Source: Oscillospiraceae bacterium
GTDB lineage: Bacteria; Bacillota; Clostridia; Oscillospirales; Ruminococcaceae
Assembly: GCA_015067175.1 (NCBI GenBank)
Contig: SVMX01000001.1
Span: 62,001-126,000, forward strand
Direction of reading: 5' to 3'
DNA: 64,000 nt
The position numbers and the translations under genes were made by a program. The notes beneath the pieces are model-generated. The model ran no database searches, had not been told where the DNA came from, and was given only the letters and a program-made list of their open reading frames with translations. Positions 45,578 through 54,232 of this stretch are shown here, one piece after another. Position 1 is the first letter of the stretch, and each line of letters opens with the position of its first letter.

Positions 45578-46857
45578 TGGATATTAAACGTATTACTTCT
45601 GCCGCCGCTTCCCTGCTCCTTTGCGCGGGACTTCTCTGCTCCTGCTCAGGCAGTGATAATACCGAAGCCGAAAGCACCGAAGCCGAGGAGACAGAAGCTC
45701 AGACCCTCACTGTGGAGGATATCGAATACTACACCCGTTTTCAGAACGACAATCTTTCGATAAACGTGTTCAACTGGGGCGAATATATCTCCACAGGTGC
45801 GGACGAGGGAACACTGAATGTAAACGCGGAGTTCACAAAGCTTACGGGCATCAAGGTGAACTATACGACCTACGCCTCCAACGAGGATCTTTATTCAAAG
45901 CTGAAAAACGGCGGCGCGAGCTATGATGTTGTCATTCCCTCAGATTATATGATATCTAAAATGATAAACGAGGATATGATACAGCCGATAGACCTCGAAA
46001 ATGTACCGAATTTCAAGTACATCATGGACAACTTCAAAAATCCCGCATACGACCCCGAAAATCTCTACTCAGTGCCCTACACATGGGGTACAGTCGGAAT
46101 CATCTACAACACAACTCAGATCGATGTTCCCGAGGAAGAGATAGACTGGGATATCCTGTGGGACTCCACATACGCCGATCAGATATTGATGTTCGACAAT
46201 CCGCGCGACGCATTCGCTATCGCTGAGATAATGGAGGGCTTCTCCATCAACACCGAAAACGGCGACGAGCTGATAATCGCTTCCGAGCGCTTAAAAGAGC
46301 AGAAAAGCGTTGTGCAGGCGTATGTTATGGACGAGATATTCGACAAGATGGCTTCTGGCGACGCATGGATAGCTCCCTATTACGCGGGCGACGCACTGAC
46401 TATCCTTGAAGAAAACGAGGATCTTGCGTTCGTTGTTCCGGAAAGCGGCACAAACCTCTTTGTTGACGCGATGTGTATCCCCGTCGGCGCAAAGCAAAAG
46501 GAAGCCGCGGAGATGTATATAAACTTCATGTGTGAGCCTGATATCGCATTTGCGAACATCGACTACATCTGCTATTCAACTCCGCACACAGCGGCCTTTG
46601 ATATGCTTGACGAGGAAACGCAAAACGACCCAGTTTCCTATCCTAACGACGATTACATCGCAGAAAACACGACGGTATTCGTAAACCTCTCAAACGAAGC
46701 AAACGCAAAAATGCAGGAGCTTTGGACAGAGATGAAATCAGCTCAGCCCGAGGGAAGCAATCAATGGATAGTTCCTGTGTTCCTTGCGCTGTGCATTGCG
46801 GCAACCATCGCGATTTTGATACGCCGCTACATCAAAAACAAAAAGGATATATTTTAA
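45577..46857 (+). CDS. potD: Polyamine-binding lipoprotein PotD with C-terminal membrane helix
   Basis: A 426-residue substrate-binding protein for spermidine/putrescine uptake. Lipobox around LLCSC near residue 22 and an acidic Glu/Thr stalk (about 25-45) precede the binding domain: LSINVFNWGEYIS, then NYTTYASNEDLYSKL, VVIPSDYMISKM and VPYTWGTVGIIYN, the PotD/PotF pattern. Unusually the protein does not end with the fold: residues about 397-416 form a hydrophobic helix WIVPVFLALCIAATIAILI followed by RRYIKNKKD, a membrane anchor. Either the lipid or the helix would tether it, so both together are redundant. Last gene of potABCD. Confidence 0.93.
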   Translation: MDIKRITSAAASLLLCAGLLCSCSGSDNTEAESTEAEETEAQTLTVEDIEYYTRFQNDNLSINVFNWGEYISTGADEGTLNVNAEFTKLTGIKVNYTTYASNEDLYSKLKNGGASYDVVIPSDYMISKMINEDMIQPIDLENVPNFKYIMDNFKNPAYDPENLYSVPYTWGTVGIIYNTTQIDVPEEEIDWDILWDSTYADQILMFDNPRDAFAIAEIMEGFSINTENGDELIIASERLKEQKSVVQAYVMDEIFDKMASGDAWIAPYYAGDALTILEENEDLAFVVPESGTNLFVDAMCIPVGAKQKEAAEMYINFMCEPDIAFANIDYICYSTPHTAAFDMLDEETQNDPVSYPNDDYIAENTTVFVNLSNEANAKMQELWTEMKSAQPEGSNQWIVPVFLALCIAATIAILIRRYIKNKKDIF

Positions 46858-46865
46858 CTACACAC

Positions 46866-46896
46866 AAAGCATCGTCATATCGGCGATGCTTTTTTG
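46866..46896 (+). terminator. Terminator after potABCD
   Basis: Stem AAAGCATCG / CGATGCTTT with an inner loop and six T after it, 9 bases past the potD stop. Confidence 0.85.
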
Positions 46897-46917
46897 TATC
46901 CATAAATAAAAATCATC

Positions 46918-46946
46918 TTGATTTTTAAACGCTTAGGTGGTATAAT
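46918..46946 (+). promoter_or_regulatory. Promoter of DUF6125-like gene
   Basis: TTGATT (46918-46923), a 17-base spacer and TATAAT (46941-46946). Confidence 0.75.
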
Positions 46947-46986
46947 TCATATTGCTACATTCTTTTTATCAGCAAGGAGAACTACA

Positions 46987-47508
46987 ATGAACAACGCACT
47001 TGAGGAGCTTTCGCGCGAACAGCTCATACAGCTTATCGAATTATACTCAAAAAATTGGCTCGCGATGGACGGCGTGTGGTTTCAGTCAGTTGAACGAAAG
47101 CTAGGCATGGACGAAGCCATGTTCCATGACGCAGAGGCTTGGCGAAGCTTTACCGTTATCGAAGCCAAAAGACTAAAGCAGTTTCTTGGACTTCCCGAAA
47201 AAGCTGGGCTTGAGGGACTTAAAAAAGCGCTTTCGCTGAGGTTTTACGCAAACATAAACAGCGACGAGTGCATAATAAACGGAAACACGCTGATATACCG
47301 CAGCATCGAATGCAGAGTGCAGACTGCACGAAAAAGAAAGGGCATGGAGCTTCACCCTTGCCGCGAGGTCGGTATCGTCGAATACTCTGGCTTCGCCAAG
47401 GTCATAGACGACCGTATCACCTGCCGCTGTCTTAGCTGCTATCCGCAGATTACAGACGAAAGCTGTTGCTGTGCGTGGGAATTTACTCTGAACGAGAACA
47501 TGGTCTGA
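46987..47508 (+). CDS. DUF6125-like cytosolic protein with Cys-rich C-terminus
   Basis: A 173-residue soluble protein. The N-terminal part, LSREQLIQLIELYSKNWLAMDGVWFQSVERKLG, is what I recall from DUF6125 proteins of anaerobes; the assignment is tentative. The C-terminal half has several cysteines (CRVQ, CREVG, CRCLSCYP, CCCAWEF) that may bind metal or iron-sulfur. No enzyme is known to me in this family. AAGGAG precedes the ATG at 46987. It stands alone between two promoters. Confidence 0.65.
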   Translation: MNNALEELSREQLIQLIELYSKNWLAMDGVWFQSVERKLGMDEAMFHDAEAWRSFTVIEAKRLKQFLGLPEKAGLEGLKKALSLRFYANINSDECIINGNTLIYRSIECRVQTARKRKGMELHPCREVGIVEYSGFAKVIDDRITCRCLSCYPQITDESCCCAWEFTLNENMV

Positions 47509-47535
47509 ATATTTTCTGAAATCTCGGTGAAAGCC

Positions 47536-47564
47536 TTGATGTAGCAGAAAAAAAGTGATATAAT
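47536..47564 (+). promoter_or_regulatory. Promoter of carbohydrate-binding lipoprotein gene
   Basis: TTGATG (47536-47541), a 17-base spacer and TATAAT (47559-47564). Confidence 0.7.
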
Positions 47565-47595
47565 TAAGAAAAATTTTTCGAATGGAGATATTAAA

Positions 47596-49458
47596 ATGAA
47601 ACGTTATGGAATGCTTGCATTGGCTCTTACTGTTATACTCACAGCTTCCGCTTGTTCGGGAGGAAACTCCTCTGAGAGCGGCACAGATAATACTTCGACA
47701 CCATCGGGAGGCTCACAGGGCGGCACATCGGACGGTGCGCCGAGCACTGTTGTAACAGCAGATCCCGTGAATGTTGTTGACAGCGCGAATGCTTTCAGCA
47801 AAAAGGATCTTGAAGTCCCCGACACAAAGGGCGCTGCTTCGATAAAGCTTAACGGCGACAGTGCCGAATGTACGAACAGCGGCGTAAAGATCTCAGGCGG
47901 TACTATCACCATCACATCAGCAGGAACTTATGTTGTTTCGGGCACATTAAACAACGGAATGATCATCATTGATGCAGGCAGCTCTGACAAGGTCACTCTT
48001 GTACTGGGCGGTGCTGATATCACAAGCTCCGAGAGTGCGGCGCTTTATGTGCGACAGGCTGACAAAGTGTTTGTATCGCTTGCAAAGGACAGCGAAAACA
48101 GCCTTAAAAACGGCGGTACTTTTAAAGCACTTGACGAAAACGACATTGACGCGGCAGTTTTCTCAAAAGACGATATCACATTCAACGGCGAGGGCAGACT
48201 AACGGTAGCTTCACCCGCGGGACACGGTATACTTTCCAAGGACGAGCTTACAATAGCAGGCGGCAACTACAGCATTACAGCGGCTTCACATGGTCTCAGA
48301 GCAAACGACGCTATCAATATTACAGATGTAGATATGACGATCTCTGCAGGCAAGGACGGTATGCATTCGGATAATTCCGATGATTCAACACTGGGTACTC
48401 TCTATATAAAGAGCGGAAAATTTGATATCACCTGCGACGGTGACGCACTGAGTGCTTCTGCTTCCCTCCAGCTTGACGACGGCGAATATAAGCTCACCTG
48501 CGGCTCTGACCAGACCACATCGGGCAGCGGCAGCACTAAGGCGATCAAGGCAGGCGCCGATATCGCAGTTAATAACGGCAGCTTTACCATAAACTGCGCC
48601 GATGACGCTGTTCACTGCGACGGTGCTATCACAGTTGGCGGCGGCTCTCTTGAAATATCCACAGGTGACGACGCTTTCCACGCGGGCGGACTTCTCACGG
48701 TAAACGGCGGCGCTATCAATGTCACCGACAGCCTCGAGGGCTTTGAGGGACAGAGCATTGAAATAAACGACGGATATATCACACTGCGTGCAAATGACGA
48801 CGGCATGAACGCCGCTGGCGGCAACGACGAGAGCGGCTTCGGCGGCTGGGGCGGCGACCGTTTCGGAGCTTCCTCCGACAGCTATATCAACATCAACGGC
48901 GGCACGCTGAGAATAAACGCTGACGGTGACGGTATCGACTCTAACGGAAGCATTAACGTCACAGGCGGCGCGACCTATGTTTCAGGTCCCACAAACGGCG
49001 GCAACAGCGCGCTTGACTACGGCGCAGGCGCAAATATCACAGGCGGTATCTTCGTAGCGGCAGGCTCCTCTCAGATGGCAACGGGCTTCACCGCTGCCGA
49101 GGGACAGGGCGCTATTTTACAGAACATCAATGCGCAGGCGGTCGAGGGCGTTGTTGAGCTTAAAAACGCTTCGGGTGAGATCGTGTTCTCGTGGCAGCCC
49201 GAAAAGACCTACTCCTCCATCGTGCTGAGCTGTCCCGAGCTTAAACAGGGCGAAAGCTACACACTTACATGCGGCGGCAACAGCTTTGACATCACCATGA
49301 CCGAGCTTCTCTACGGACAAGGCATGGGCGGTCACATGGGCGGCGGCATGGGAAATCCCATGCAAGGAGGACATATGGGCGGTCGCGGTGATAAGATGCC
49401 TCCCGAAGGTGATATGACACCACCCAACGGCGATATGACGCCTCCATCAGCAATATAA
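47596..49458 (+). CDS. Beta-helix carbohydrate-binding lipoprotein (Cthe_2159-like)
   Basis: A 620-residue exported lipoprotein: lipobox TASAC near residue 20, a Gly/Ser/Thr-rich stalk to residue 70, then a long parallel beta-helix (about 80-560). The repeats are built from DGALxVxGGxxxI-type rungs such as GGTITITSAGTYVVSG, GDDAFHAGGLLTVNGGAINVTD and NADGDGIDSNGSINVTGGATYVSG; many Asp/Asn-Gly turns could bind Ca2+, as in the Cthe_2159 family that binds acidic polysaccharides. The last 50 residues are rich in Gly, Met, His and Pro (GGHMGGGMGNPMQGGHMGG), possibly binding metal. It has its own promoter and terminator. Confidence 0.8.
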   Translation: MKRYGMLALALTVILTASACSGGNSSESGTDNTSTPSGGSQGGTSDGAPSTVVTADPVNVVDSANAFSKKDLEVPDTKGAASIKLNGDSAECTNSGVKISGGTITITSAGTYVVSGTLNNGMIIIDAGSSDKVTLVLGGADITSSESAALYVRQADKVFVSLAKDSENSLKNGGTFKALDENDIDAAVFSKDDITFNGEGRLTVASPAGHGILSKDELTIAGGNYSITAASHGLRANDAINITDVDMTISAGKDGMHSDNSDDSTLGTLYIKSGKFDITCDGDALSASASLQLDDGEYKLTCGSDQTTSGSGSTKAIKAGADIAVNNGSFTINCADDAVHCDGAITVGGGSLEISTGDDAFHAGGLLTVNGGAINVTDSLEGFEGQSIEINDGYITLRANDDGMNAAGGNDESGFGGWGGDRFGASSDSYININGGTLRINADGDGIDSNGSINVTGGATYVSGPTNGGNSALDYGAGANITGGIFVAAGSSQMATGFTAAEGQGAILQNINAQAVEGVVELKNASGEIVFSWQPEKTYSSIVLSCPELKQGESYTLTCGGNSFDITMTELLYGQGMGGHMGGGMGNPMQGGHMGGRGDKMPPEGDMTPPNGDMTPPSAI

Positions 49459-49487
49459 CGTCCCAGATGTAACTCAAAACAAAAAAC

Positions 49488-49526
49488 AAGACCACCCTTT
49501 CTGCTTTATGCAGAGCGGGTGGTCTT
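49488..49526. terminator. Bidirectional terminator
   Basis: A 10-bp outer stem (AAGACCACCC / GGGTGGTCTT) with an inner CTGC / GCAG hairpin, placed between convergent genes; T-rich ends on both strands. Confidence 0.85.
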
Positions 49527-49529
49527 TTG

Positions 49530-50900
49530 TTATGTAACAGATTCGGCGTCTAGCTTTGGGAATTTTCTGCGCATTATGATAAAGCAGATAAAGTGCGCGA
49601 TAAAAGTGATTCCCCAAGAGAGCGGATAGGACAAAAACAGCATAAATTCCGTGTGATACTCGGGTATCGTGAACACGGTGAATATCCACAATATTCTGAG
49701 TCCGCACGCGCCGAGGAGCGAAACTATGGTGGGGGCTATCGAATAGCCCATGCCGCGGATCGCGCCAACGATGCAATCCATAAGTCCGCATGAGAAGTAA
49801 AATCCGCAGACAAGTCCCATTCGCGTAAGACCCGGCTGGATTATCTCGGGACGCGGGTCGTAGATTCCAAGCAAAAACTCTCCGAAAATGCAGCAGAGAT
49901 TTCCGAGCACAAGTCCCGTAAGCGCCGCGCAGCCGCAAGCTATGACCGCAATTCGGTTTATTCTGCTGTATTTTGCGCCGCCAATGTTCTGACTTGTAAA
50001 TGTGAGCGCGCCTTGCGAAAACGAGTTCATAGACACCCACACAAAGCCCTCAATGCTTGCTGCCGCAGCGCTTCCCGCCATTACGACAGAGCCGAAGCTG
50101 TTTATTGAGGATTGGATAACAACGTTTGAAAGCGAGAACACAACGCCCTGTATTCCCGCGGGGATTCCAACGCCGAGTATCTTAAGGCACACAGCTTTTT
50201 CGGGAAGCATTTTCTTGAAGCTGAATTTAAACGCTCCCTCCTCTCGCATAAGGCACATGATGATAAGCGCAGCAGAAATGCACTGCGATATCACTGTTGC
50301 AAGAGCAACACCTGCAACGTCCATCTTGAATACGATAACGAACAAGAGATTCAGCAGCACATTTATAACGCCCGAAAGCGCGAGATAGTACAGCGGGCGC
50401 TTTGTGTCGCCCTTTGCACGCAGCAGCGAGCTGCCGAAGTTATACACCATCATTGCAACAGTTCCCGCGAAATAAATGCGCAGATATGTCGCAGACAGCG
50501 AGAGTACCTCGGGCGGAGTCTGCATAAGCTCCAGAAACTTTTCTGCGAAGACAACTCCGATTGCCGTGAGGATAAGACCGCTCACAACGCTCAAAAACAG
50601 CGAAGTGTGAACTGCCCTGCTGACGTTTTTATCGTCCTTTGCGCCGAGGAAGCGTGACGCCACGACGTTTGCACCTGTGGAAACGCCGAGAAACAGATTG
50701 GTTATCAGATTGACGAGCGATGATGTTGAGCCGACCGCCGCAAGTGAATTATCGCTTGCGTAATTTCCCACAACGATGATATCGGCAGCGTTAAACAAAA
50801 GCTGCAAAACACTGGATAGCATCAGCGGAAGCGTGAGCTTTAACAGCTTTGGAAGTATCGGCCCGCTGCACATATCAAGCTCGTATTTTTTTGCTGACAT
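49530..50900 (-). CDS. MATE-family efflux transporter
   Basis: A 456-residue membrane protein with 12 hydrophobic segments in two similar halves, the size of MATE multidrug/Na+ or H+ antiporters. Family features: GPILPKLLKLTLPLMLSSVLQLLFNAADIIVVGNY at the start, and FLGVSTGANVVASRFLGAKD in the first half. Substrates are unknown; the family exports cationic drugs and metabolites. AAAGG precedes the ATG. It is monocistronic. Confidence 0.93.
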   Translation of the reverse strand: MSAKKYELDMCSGPILPKLLKLTLPLMLSSVLQLLFNAADIIVVGNYASDNSLAAVGSTSSLVNLITNLFLGVSTGANVVASRFLGAKDDKNVSRAVHTSLFLSVVSGLILTAIGVVFAEKFLELMQTPPEVLSLSATYLRIYFAGTVAMMVYNFGSSLLRAKGDTKRPLYYLALSGVINVLLNLLFVIVFKMDVAGVALATVISQCISAALIIMCLMREEGAFKFSFKKMLPEKAVCLKILGVGIPAGIQGVVFSLSNVVIQSSINSFGSVVMAGSAAAASIEGFVWVSMNSFSQGALTFTSQNIGGAKYSRINRIAVIACGCAALTGLVLGNLCCIFGEFLLGIYDPRPEIIQPGLTRMGLVCGFYFSCGLMDCIVGAIRGMGYSIAPTIVSLLGACGLRILWIFTVFTIPEYHTEFMLFLSYPLSWGITFIAHFICFIIMRRKFPKLDAESVT

Positions 50901-50939
50901 GATTACGCCTTTCTTTTGTATATCTTTTTTAGCATATCA

Positions 50940-50968
50940 ATTTTAGCACAAACAAAGTCCCATGTCAA
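50940..50968 (-). promoter_or_regulatory. Promoter of MATE gene
   Basis: Minus-strand TTGACA (50968-50963), a 17-base spacer and TAAAAT (50945-50940), lying between the trpB stop and the MATE start. Confidence 0.75.
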
Positions 50969-50986
50969 GCATTATCGCGCTTTGGT

Positions 50987-52204
50987 TTATCTGATACCGT
51001 ATCTCTCGATGATGTAGTCCATATCTTTGTCGCCTCTGCCCGAAAGATTTATCAGTATCGAGCCGCGGCCCATCTCCTTTGCAAGCTTCATTGCATAAGC
51101 AACAGCGTGGGAGCTTTCAATGGCAGGAATTATGCCCTCCATGCGCGACAGCTTGAAGAAAGCGTCGATGGTTTCATCGTCGTTCACTACATCGTATTTA
51201 ACTCTGCCGAGGTCGCGCAGGAATGCGTGCTCGGGACCCGAGGACGGATAGTCAAGACCGCTTGCAACCGAGTAAACAGGGGCAGGCTCGCCGTTTTCGT
51301 CCTTGAGCATAATGCTGTTAAAGCCGTGCATAACGCCCTCTGTGCCGTATTTCAGACTTGCCGCATGATCGCCGAGCTTTTCTCCCCTGCCGAGCGGCTC
51401 AACGCCGTATATCTCAACTGGGTCGTTGAGGAAGCCTGCGAACATACCGGCCGCATTTGAGCCGCCGCCAACACACGCAACTACCGCGTCGGGAAGCTCG
51501 CCTGTCATTTCAAGAAACTGCTCGCGCGCTTCTATTCCCACAACGCTCTGAAAATCGCGCACCATCATCGGAAACGGGTGCGGACCTAAAACTGAACCTA
51601 TACAGTATATCGCATCCTTATATTCCTTTGCGTAAGCCTCAAATGCCGCGTCAACAGCCTCCTTGAGCGTCTGAAGTCCGTGTGTTACCTCAACGACATT
51701 TGCGCCGAGTATCTTCATTCTTGCAACATTAGGAGCCTGCTTTTTGATATCAACAGCGCCCATGTAGATGTCACATTCCAGTCCGAAATAAGCCGCCGCT
51801 GTCGCAAGCGCTACGCCGTGCTGACCTGCGCCCGTCTCTGCGATGACCTTTTTCTTGCCCATGAATTTAGCGAGCAGCGCCTCGCCCATGCAGTGATTAA
51901 GCTTGTGTGCGCCTGTGTGATTGAGATCCTCGCGCTTCACATAAAGCTGCACGTTTCCAAGGCTGCCCGAAAGGCGCTCAAGGTAGGATATCGGTGTGGG
52001 TCTGCCCTGAAATTCCTTGCGTATCCTGCGAAGCTCCGCGATAAACTTGCTGGATTTGCAAATAGTGAAATACGCCTCGGTTATCTCGGCCATGGCTTTT
52101 TTAAGCTCATCTGAAACGTAGCTTCCACCATATCTTCCGAAGTAGCCGTCCTTGTCGGGGTAGTTCTTAAAGTATGTCTCAAAATCAATTCCGTTGCAGT
52201 TCAT
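50987..52204 (-). CDS. trpB: Tryptophan synthase beta chain
   Basis: A 405-residue PLP enzyme that joins indole and serine. The PLP lysine is in [11 protein letters not shown] near residue 92, the catalytic glutamate in AETGAGQHG near residue 115, and the phosphate loop is [10 protein letters not shown] near residue 235, with [10 protein letters not shown] near residue 300. It is of the TrpB1 class (GRYGGSYVS). The residues around the lysine ([11 protein letters not shown]) differ from the usual KINNALGQALL. No trpA or other trp gene is adjacent, so it may salvage free indole (inference). A Trp T-box and a small possible peptide precede it. AGGAGG is at the start. Confidence 0.95.
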   Translation of the reverse strand: MNCNGIDFETYFKNYPDKDGYFGRYGGSYVSDELKKAMAEITEAYFTICKSSKFIAELRRIRKEFQGRPTPISYLERLSGSLGNVQLYVKREDLNHTGAHKLNHCMGEALLAKFMGKKKVIAETGAGQHGVALATAAAYFGLECDIYMGAVDIKKQAPNVARMKILGANVVEVTHGLQTLKEAVDAAFEAYAKEYKDAIYCIGSVLGPHPFPMMVRDFQSVVGIEAREQFLEMTGELPDAVVACVGGGSNAAGMFAGFLNDPVEIYGVEPLGRGEKLGDHAASLKYGTEGVMHGFNSIMLKDENGEPAPVYSVASGLDYPSSGPEHAFLRDLGRVKYDVVNDDETIDAFFKLSRMEGIIPAIESSHAVAYAMKLAKEMGRGSILINLSGRGDKDMDYIIERYGIR

Positions 52205-52250
52205 AATAAATTCCTCCGTAAAAAAATATGTTGGTTTGGTGTTATCTTAG

Positions 52251-52289
52251 TTATACGGAGCGGCGCCATCGCTTTGTAAGTAATATCAT
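52251..52289 (-). CDS. Possible 12-codon leader peptide before trpB
   Basis: A very short reading frame, MILLTKRWRRSV, begins 7 bases after TGGAGG in the 135-base stretch between the T-box terminator and trpB. Codon 8 is the Trp codon TGG. The site and position suggest a leader peptide, which would form a second Trp-sensing step after the T-box. No alternative RNA hairpin is obvious around it, and a chance reading frame with a good ribosome site is possible. Confidence 0.4.
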   Translation of the reverse strand: MILLTKRWRRSV

Positions 52290-52334
52290 AATCGTTCCTC
52301 CATTTAATAAGCAATATATCTTTGTCGGAGAAAA

Positions 52335-52620
52335 CAAAAACGCCCCGACAAAAACACAAAGTTTCTGTCAAGGACGAATAAAACTATCCGCGGTGCCACC
52401 TTGATTCGCAGCAAAGCTGCGCGCTTAGCAGGATACCAACATATCCCCGACAACTGACGTATGCCAACACGTCGCAGAATACTCTGTGCATTTGCACATT
52501 TGACTGCGCCCTCAGCGGTCCATTTGATAACCTGTTTTTCACCCGACTCTCAGCAACGCGGGCTCTCTGTAGAAGCATAATTACCTTTATCTCCGCCTCA
52601 ACGGTTTCGAATATTTGATT
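52335..52620 (-). promoter_or_regulatory. Trp-specific T-box leader of trpB
   Basis: On the minus strand the leader has the AGAGAG stem I motif near 52564, the specifier region AAATGGACCGCTGAGG with TGG (Trp) at 52522-52520, and the T-box AAGGTGGCACCGCGG (52403-52388). A terminator then follows: CGTCCTTGACAGAAAC / TTTTTGTCGGGGCG and a T run (52376-52335). Uncharged tRNA-Trp would stabilise the antiterminator and allow trpB expression, as in known T-boxes. The region is 286 bases with no protein gene. Confidence 0.93.
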
Positions 52621-52626
52621 TACTAC

Positions 52627-52655
52627 AGTATATCACCGAAATTCGGATTTGTCAA
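52627..52655 (-). promoter_or_regulatory. Promoter of T-box-trpB
   Basis: Minus-strand TTGACA (52655-52650), a 17-base spacer and TATACT (52632-52627). It opens directly into the T-box. Confidence 0.85.
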
Positions 52656-52683
52656 CAATTTTTGAAATTTTTTTAAAAAAACA

Positions 52684-52711
52684 CCGCGCACATCACTTTC
52701 AATGCACGCGG
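52684..52711 (-). terminator. Terminator after pyk
   Basis: A 10-bp stem with two G-U pairs (CCGCGTGCAT / ATGTGCGCGG on the minus strand) followed by TGTTTTTTT. Confidence 0.85.
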
Positions 52712-52745
52712 CGTAATGACAAAGAGCAGAATTATCTGCATATAT

Positions 52746-54161
52746 TTATCTTATGCTCTCGACCTTTATGGTGTTTGTGTTTCCTGATTTTCCGTTGATC
52801 TGACCGCCCGTGAGCACAACATTGTCGCCTGCTTGAAGACTAAGTATCTCCTTAGCCTGATTCATCGCCTGATAGAACACGATGTCAAGTGAGCTGTATT
52901 CTTCTCCGAGCACAGGTGTAACGCCCCAGCTAAGATTAAGCTGGCGCCATGCGCGCTCGTCAGTTGTAATGCCAATGATCTCTGCTGGGCAGCGGAAACG
53001 GCTGACCATTCGCGCAGTCTTGCCTGTGATAGAGTTTACAACGATACACTTCGCCCCAACGTCGATAGCCATTGCGCAGGTAGCATGAGATATCGCGTCA
53101 AGATTGCTGTTTATCTTATACTCAGTTGTGGCAAACCAGCGTTTGTAGTCGATGTGCTTTTCTGCGTGCTCAGCTATCTCAGCCATGTTCTTCACGGCTT
53201 CAGCGGGGTGCTTTCCTGCCGCAGTTTCGCCCGAGAGCATTACAGCGGAGGAGCCGTCATATACCGCGTTTGCAACGTCGGAGATCTCCGCACGGGTAGG
53301 TCTGGGATTGTGTATCATAGACTCCAGCATTTCGGTCGCGGTGATAACGCGCTTTCCGAGCAGACGGCACTTCTTTATCAGGAATTTCTGTATAGAGGGA
53401 ACCTCAACAAACGGTATCTCAACACCGAGGTCGCCTCTTGCAACCATAATACCGTCAGCTATCTCACATATCTCCTCGATGTTGTCAACGCCTGCGCGGT
53501 TTTCTATCTTTGCGATGATATCAATTGCCGCACCGCCGTTTTTATCGAGAAAGCTTCTTATAGCCTCGGCATCGCTTTTGTTGGAAACGAAAGAAGCCGC
53601 AACAAAATCCACGCCGTTTTCAATTCCGAAAAGCAGATCGGATTTGTCGTGTTCGCTGAGATACTCGCCTTTAAGGACCTTGTTCGGGAAGTTCATGCTC
53701 TTTCTATCGGAAAGAACACCGCCTGAAACGACAGTACACTTAACATCACTGCCGCTTATCTCCTCAACGCGGAAGATAACAAGCCCGTTGTTTACAAGTA
53801 TGGTATCTCCTACGCTGAGGTCCTCGGTAAGCCTATTGTAGTTCACCGAAACGCGTGTCTGATCGCCAACAATGTCATCGGTCGTAAAGGTGAAGGTATC
53901 ACCGTCATTCAGTGTCACGCTCTTGTTCTCAAAAGTTTTTATTCTGTACTCGGGGCCTTTTGTATCAAGCATTATCGCAATAGGCAGACCCAGCTTTTCG
54001 CGCACGCTCTTTACAAGTTCGAAATTCTTTCTGTGCTCATCATAAGTACCGTGAGAGAAATTGAGCCTTGCAACGTTCATGCCGTTAAGGCACATTTGCG
54101 TCAATGTCTCCTCATTGTTGCAGGCAGGGCCGATTGTACAGATGATCTTTGTCTTTCTCAT
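52746..54161 (-). CDS. pyk: Pyruvate kinase
   Basis: A 471-residue glycolytic enzyme making ATP and pyruvate from phosphoenolpyruvate. It begins KTKIICTIGPACN. The substrate site is LNFSHGTYDEH, the metal/K+ segment IMLDTKGPEYR, the catalytic lysine in IIAKIENRAGVDN and the pyruvate kinase signature MVARGDLGVEIPF is followed by SGETAAGKHP. It lacks the extra C-terminal PEP-utiliser domain present in Bacillus pyruvate kinase (about 585 residues). AAAGGAG precedes the ATG. A -10 element TATAAT lies upstream with no clear -35. Confidence 0.97.
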   Translation of the reverse strand: MRKTKIICTIGPACNNEETLTQMCLNGMNVARLNFSHGTYDEHRKNFELVKSVREKLGLPIAIMLDTKGPEYRIKTFENKSVTLNDGDTFTFTTDDIVGDQTRVSVNYNRLTEDLSVGDTILVNNGLVIFRVEEISGSDVKCTVVSGGVLSDRKSMNFPNKVLKGEYLSEHDKSDLLFGIENGVDFVAASFVSNKSDAEAIRSFLDKNGGAAIDIIAKIENRAGVDNIEEICEIADGIMVARGDLGVEIPFVEVPSIQKFLIKKCRLLGKRVITATEMLESMIHNPRPTRAEISDVANAVYDGSSAVMLSGETAAGKHPAEAVKNMAEIAEHAEKHIDYKRWFATTEYKINSNLDAISHATCAMAIDVGAKCIVVNSITGKTARMVSRFRCPAEIIGITTDERAWRQLNLSWGVTPVLGEEYSSLDIVFYQAMNQAKEILSLQAGDNVVLTGGQINGKSGNTNTIKVESIR

Positions 54162-54232
54162 AGTGTCTCCTTTGTTTCACATCAAATATTATAACATTCC
54201 CCCGGTTAAGATAGGGTAAAGATTAACTAAGC

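Noticed and set aside
49474-50040. A 188-codon frame overlapping the MATE gene on the same strand
   Set aside because: It lies within the MATE gene in another frame, has no family features and runs through the shared terminator.
52384-52578. A 64-codon frame in the T-box region
   Set aside because: It covers T-box conserved elements; this sequence is a structured RNA, not protein-coding.
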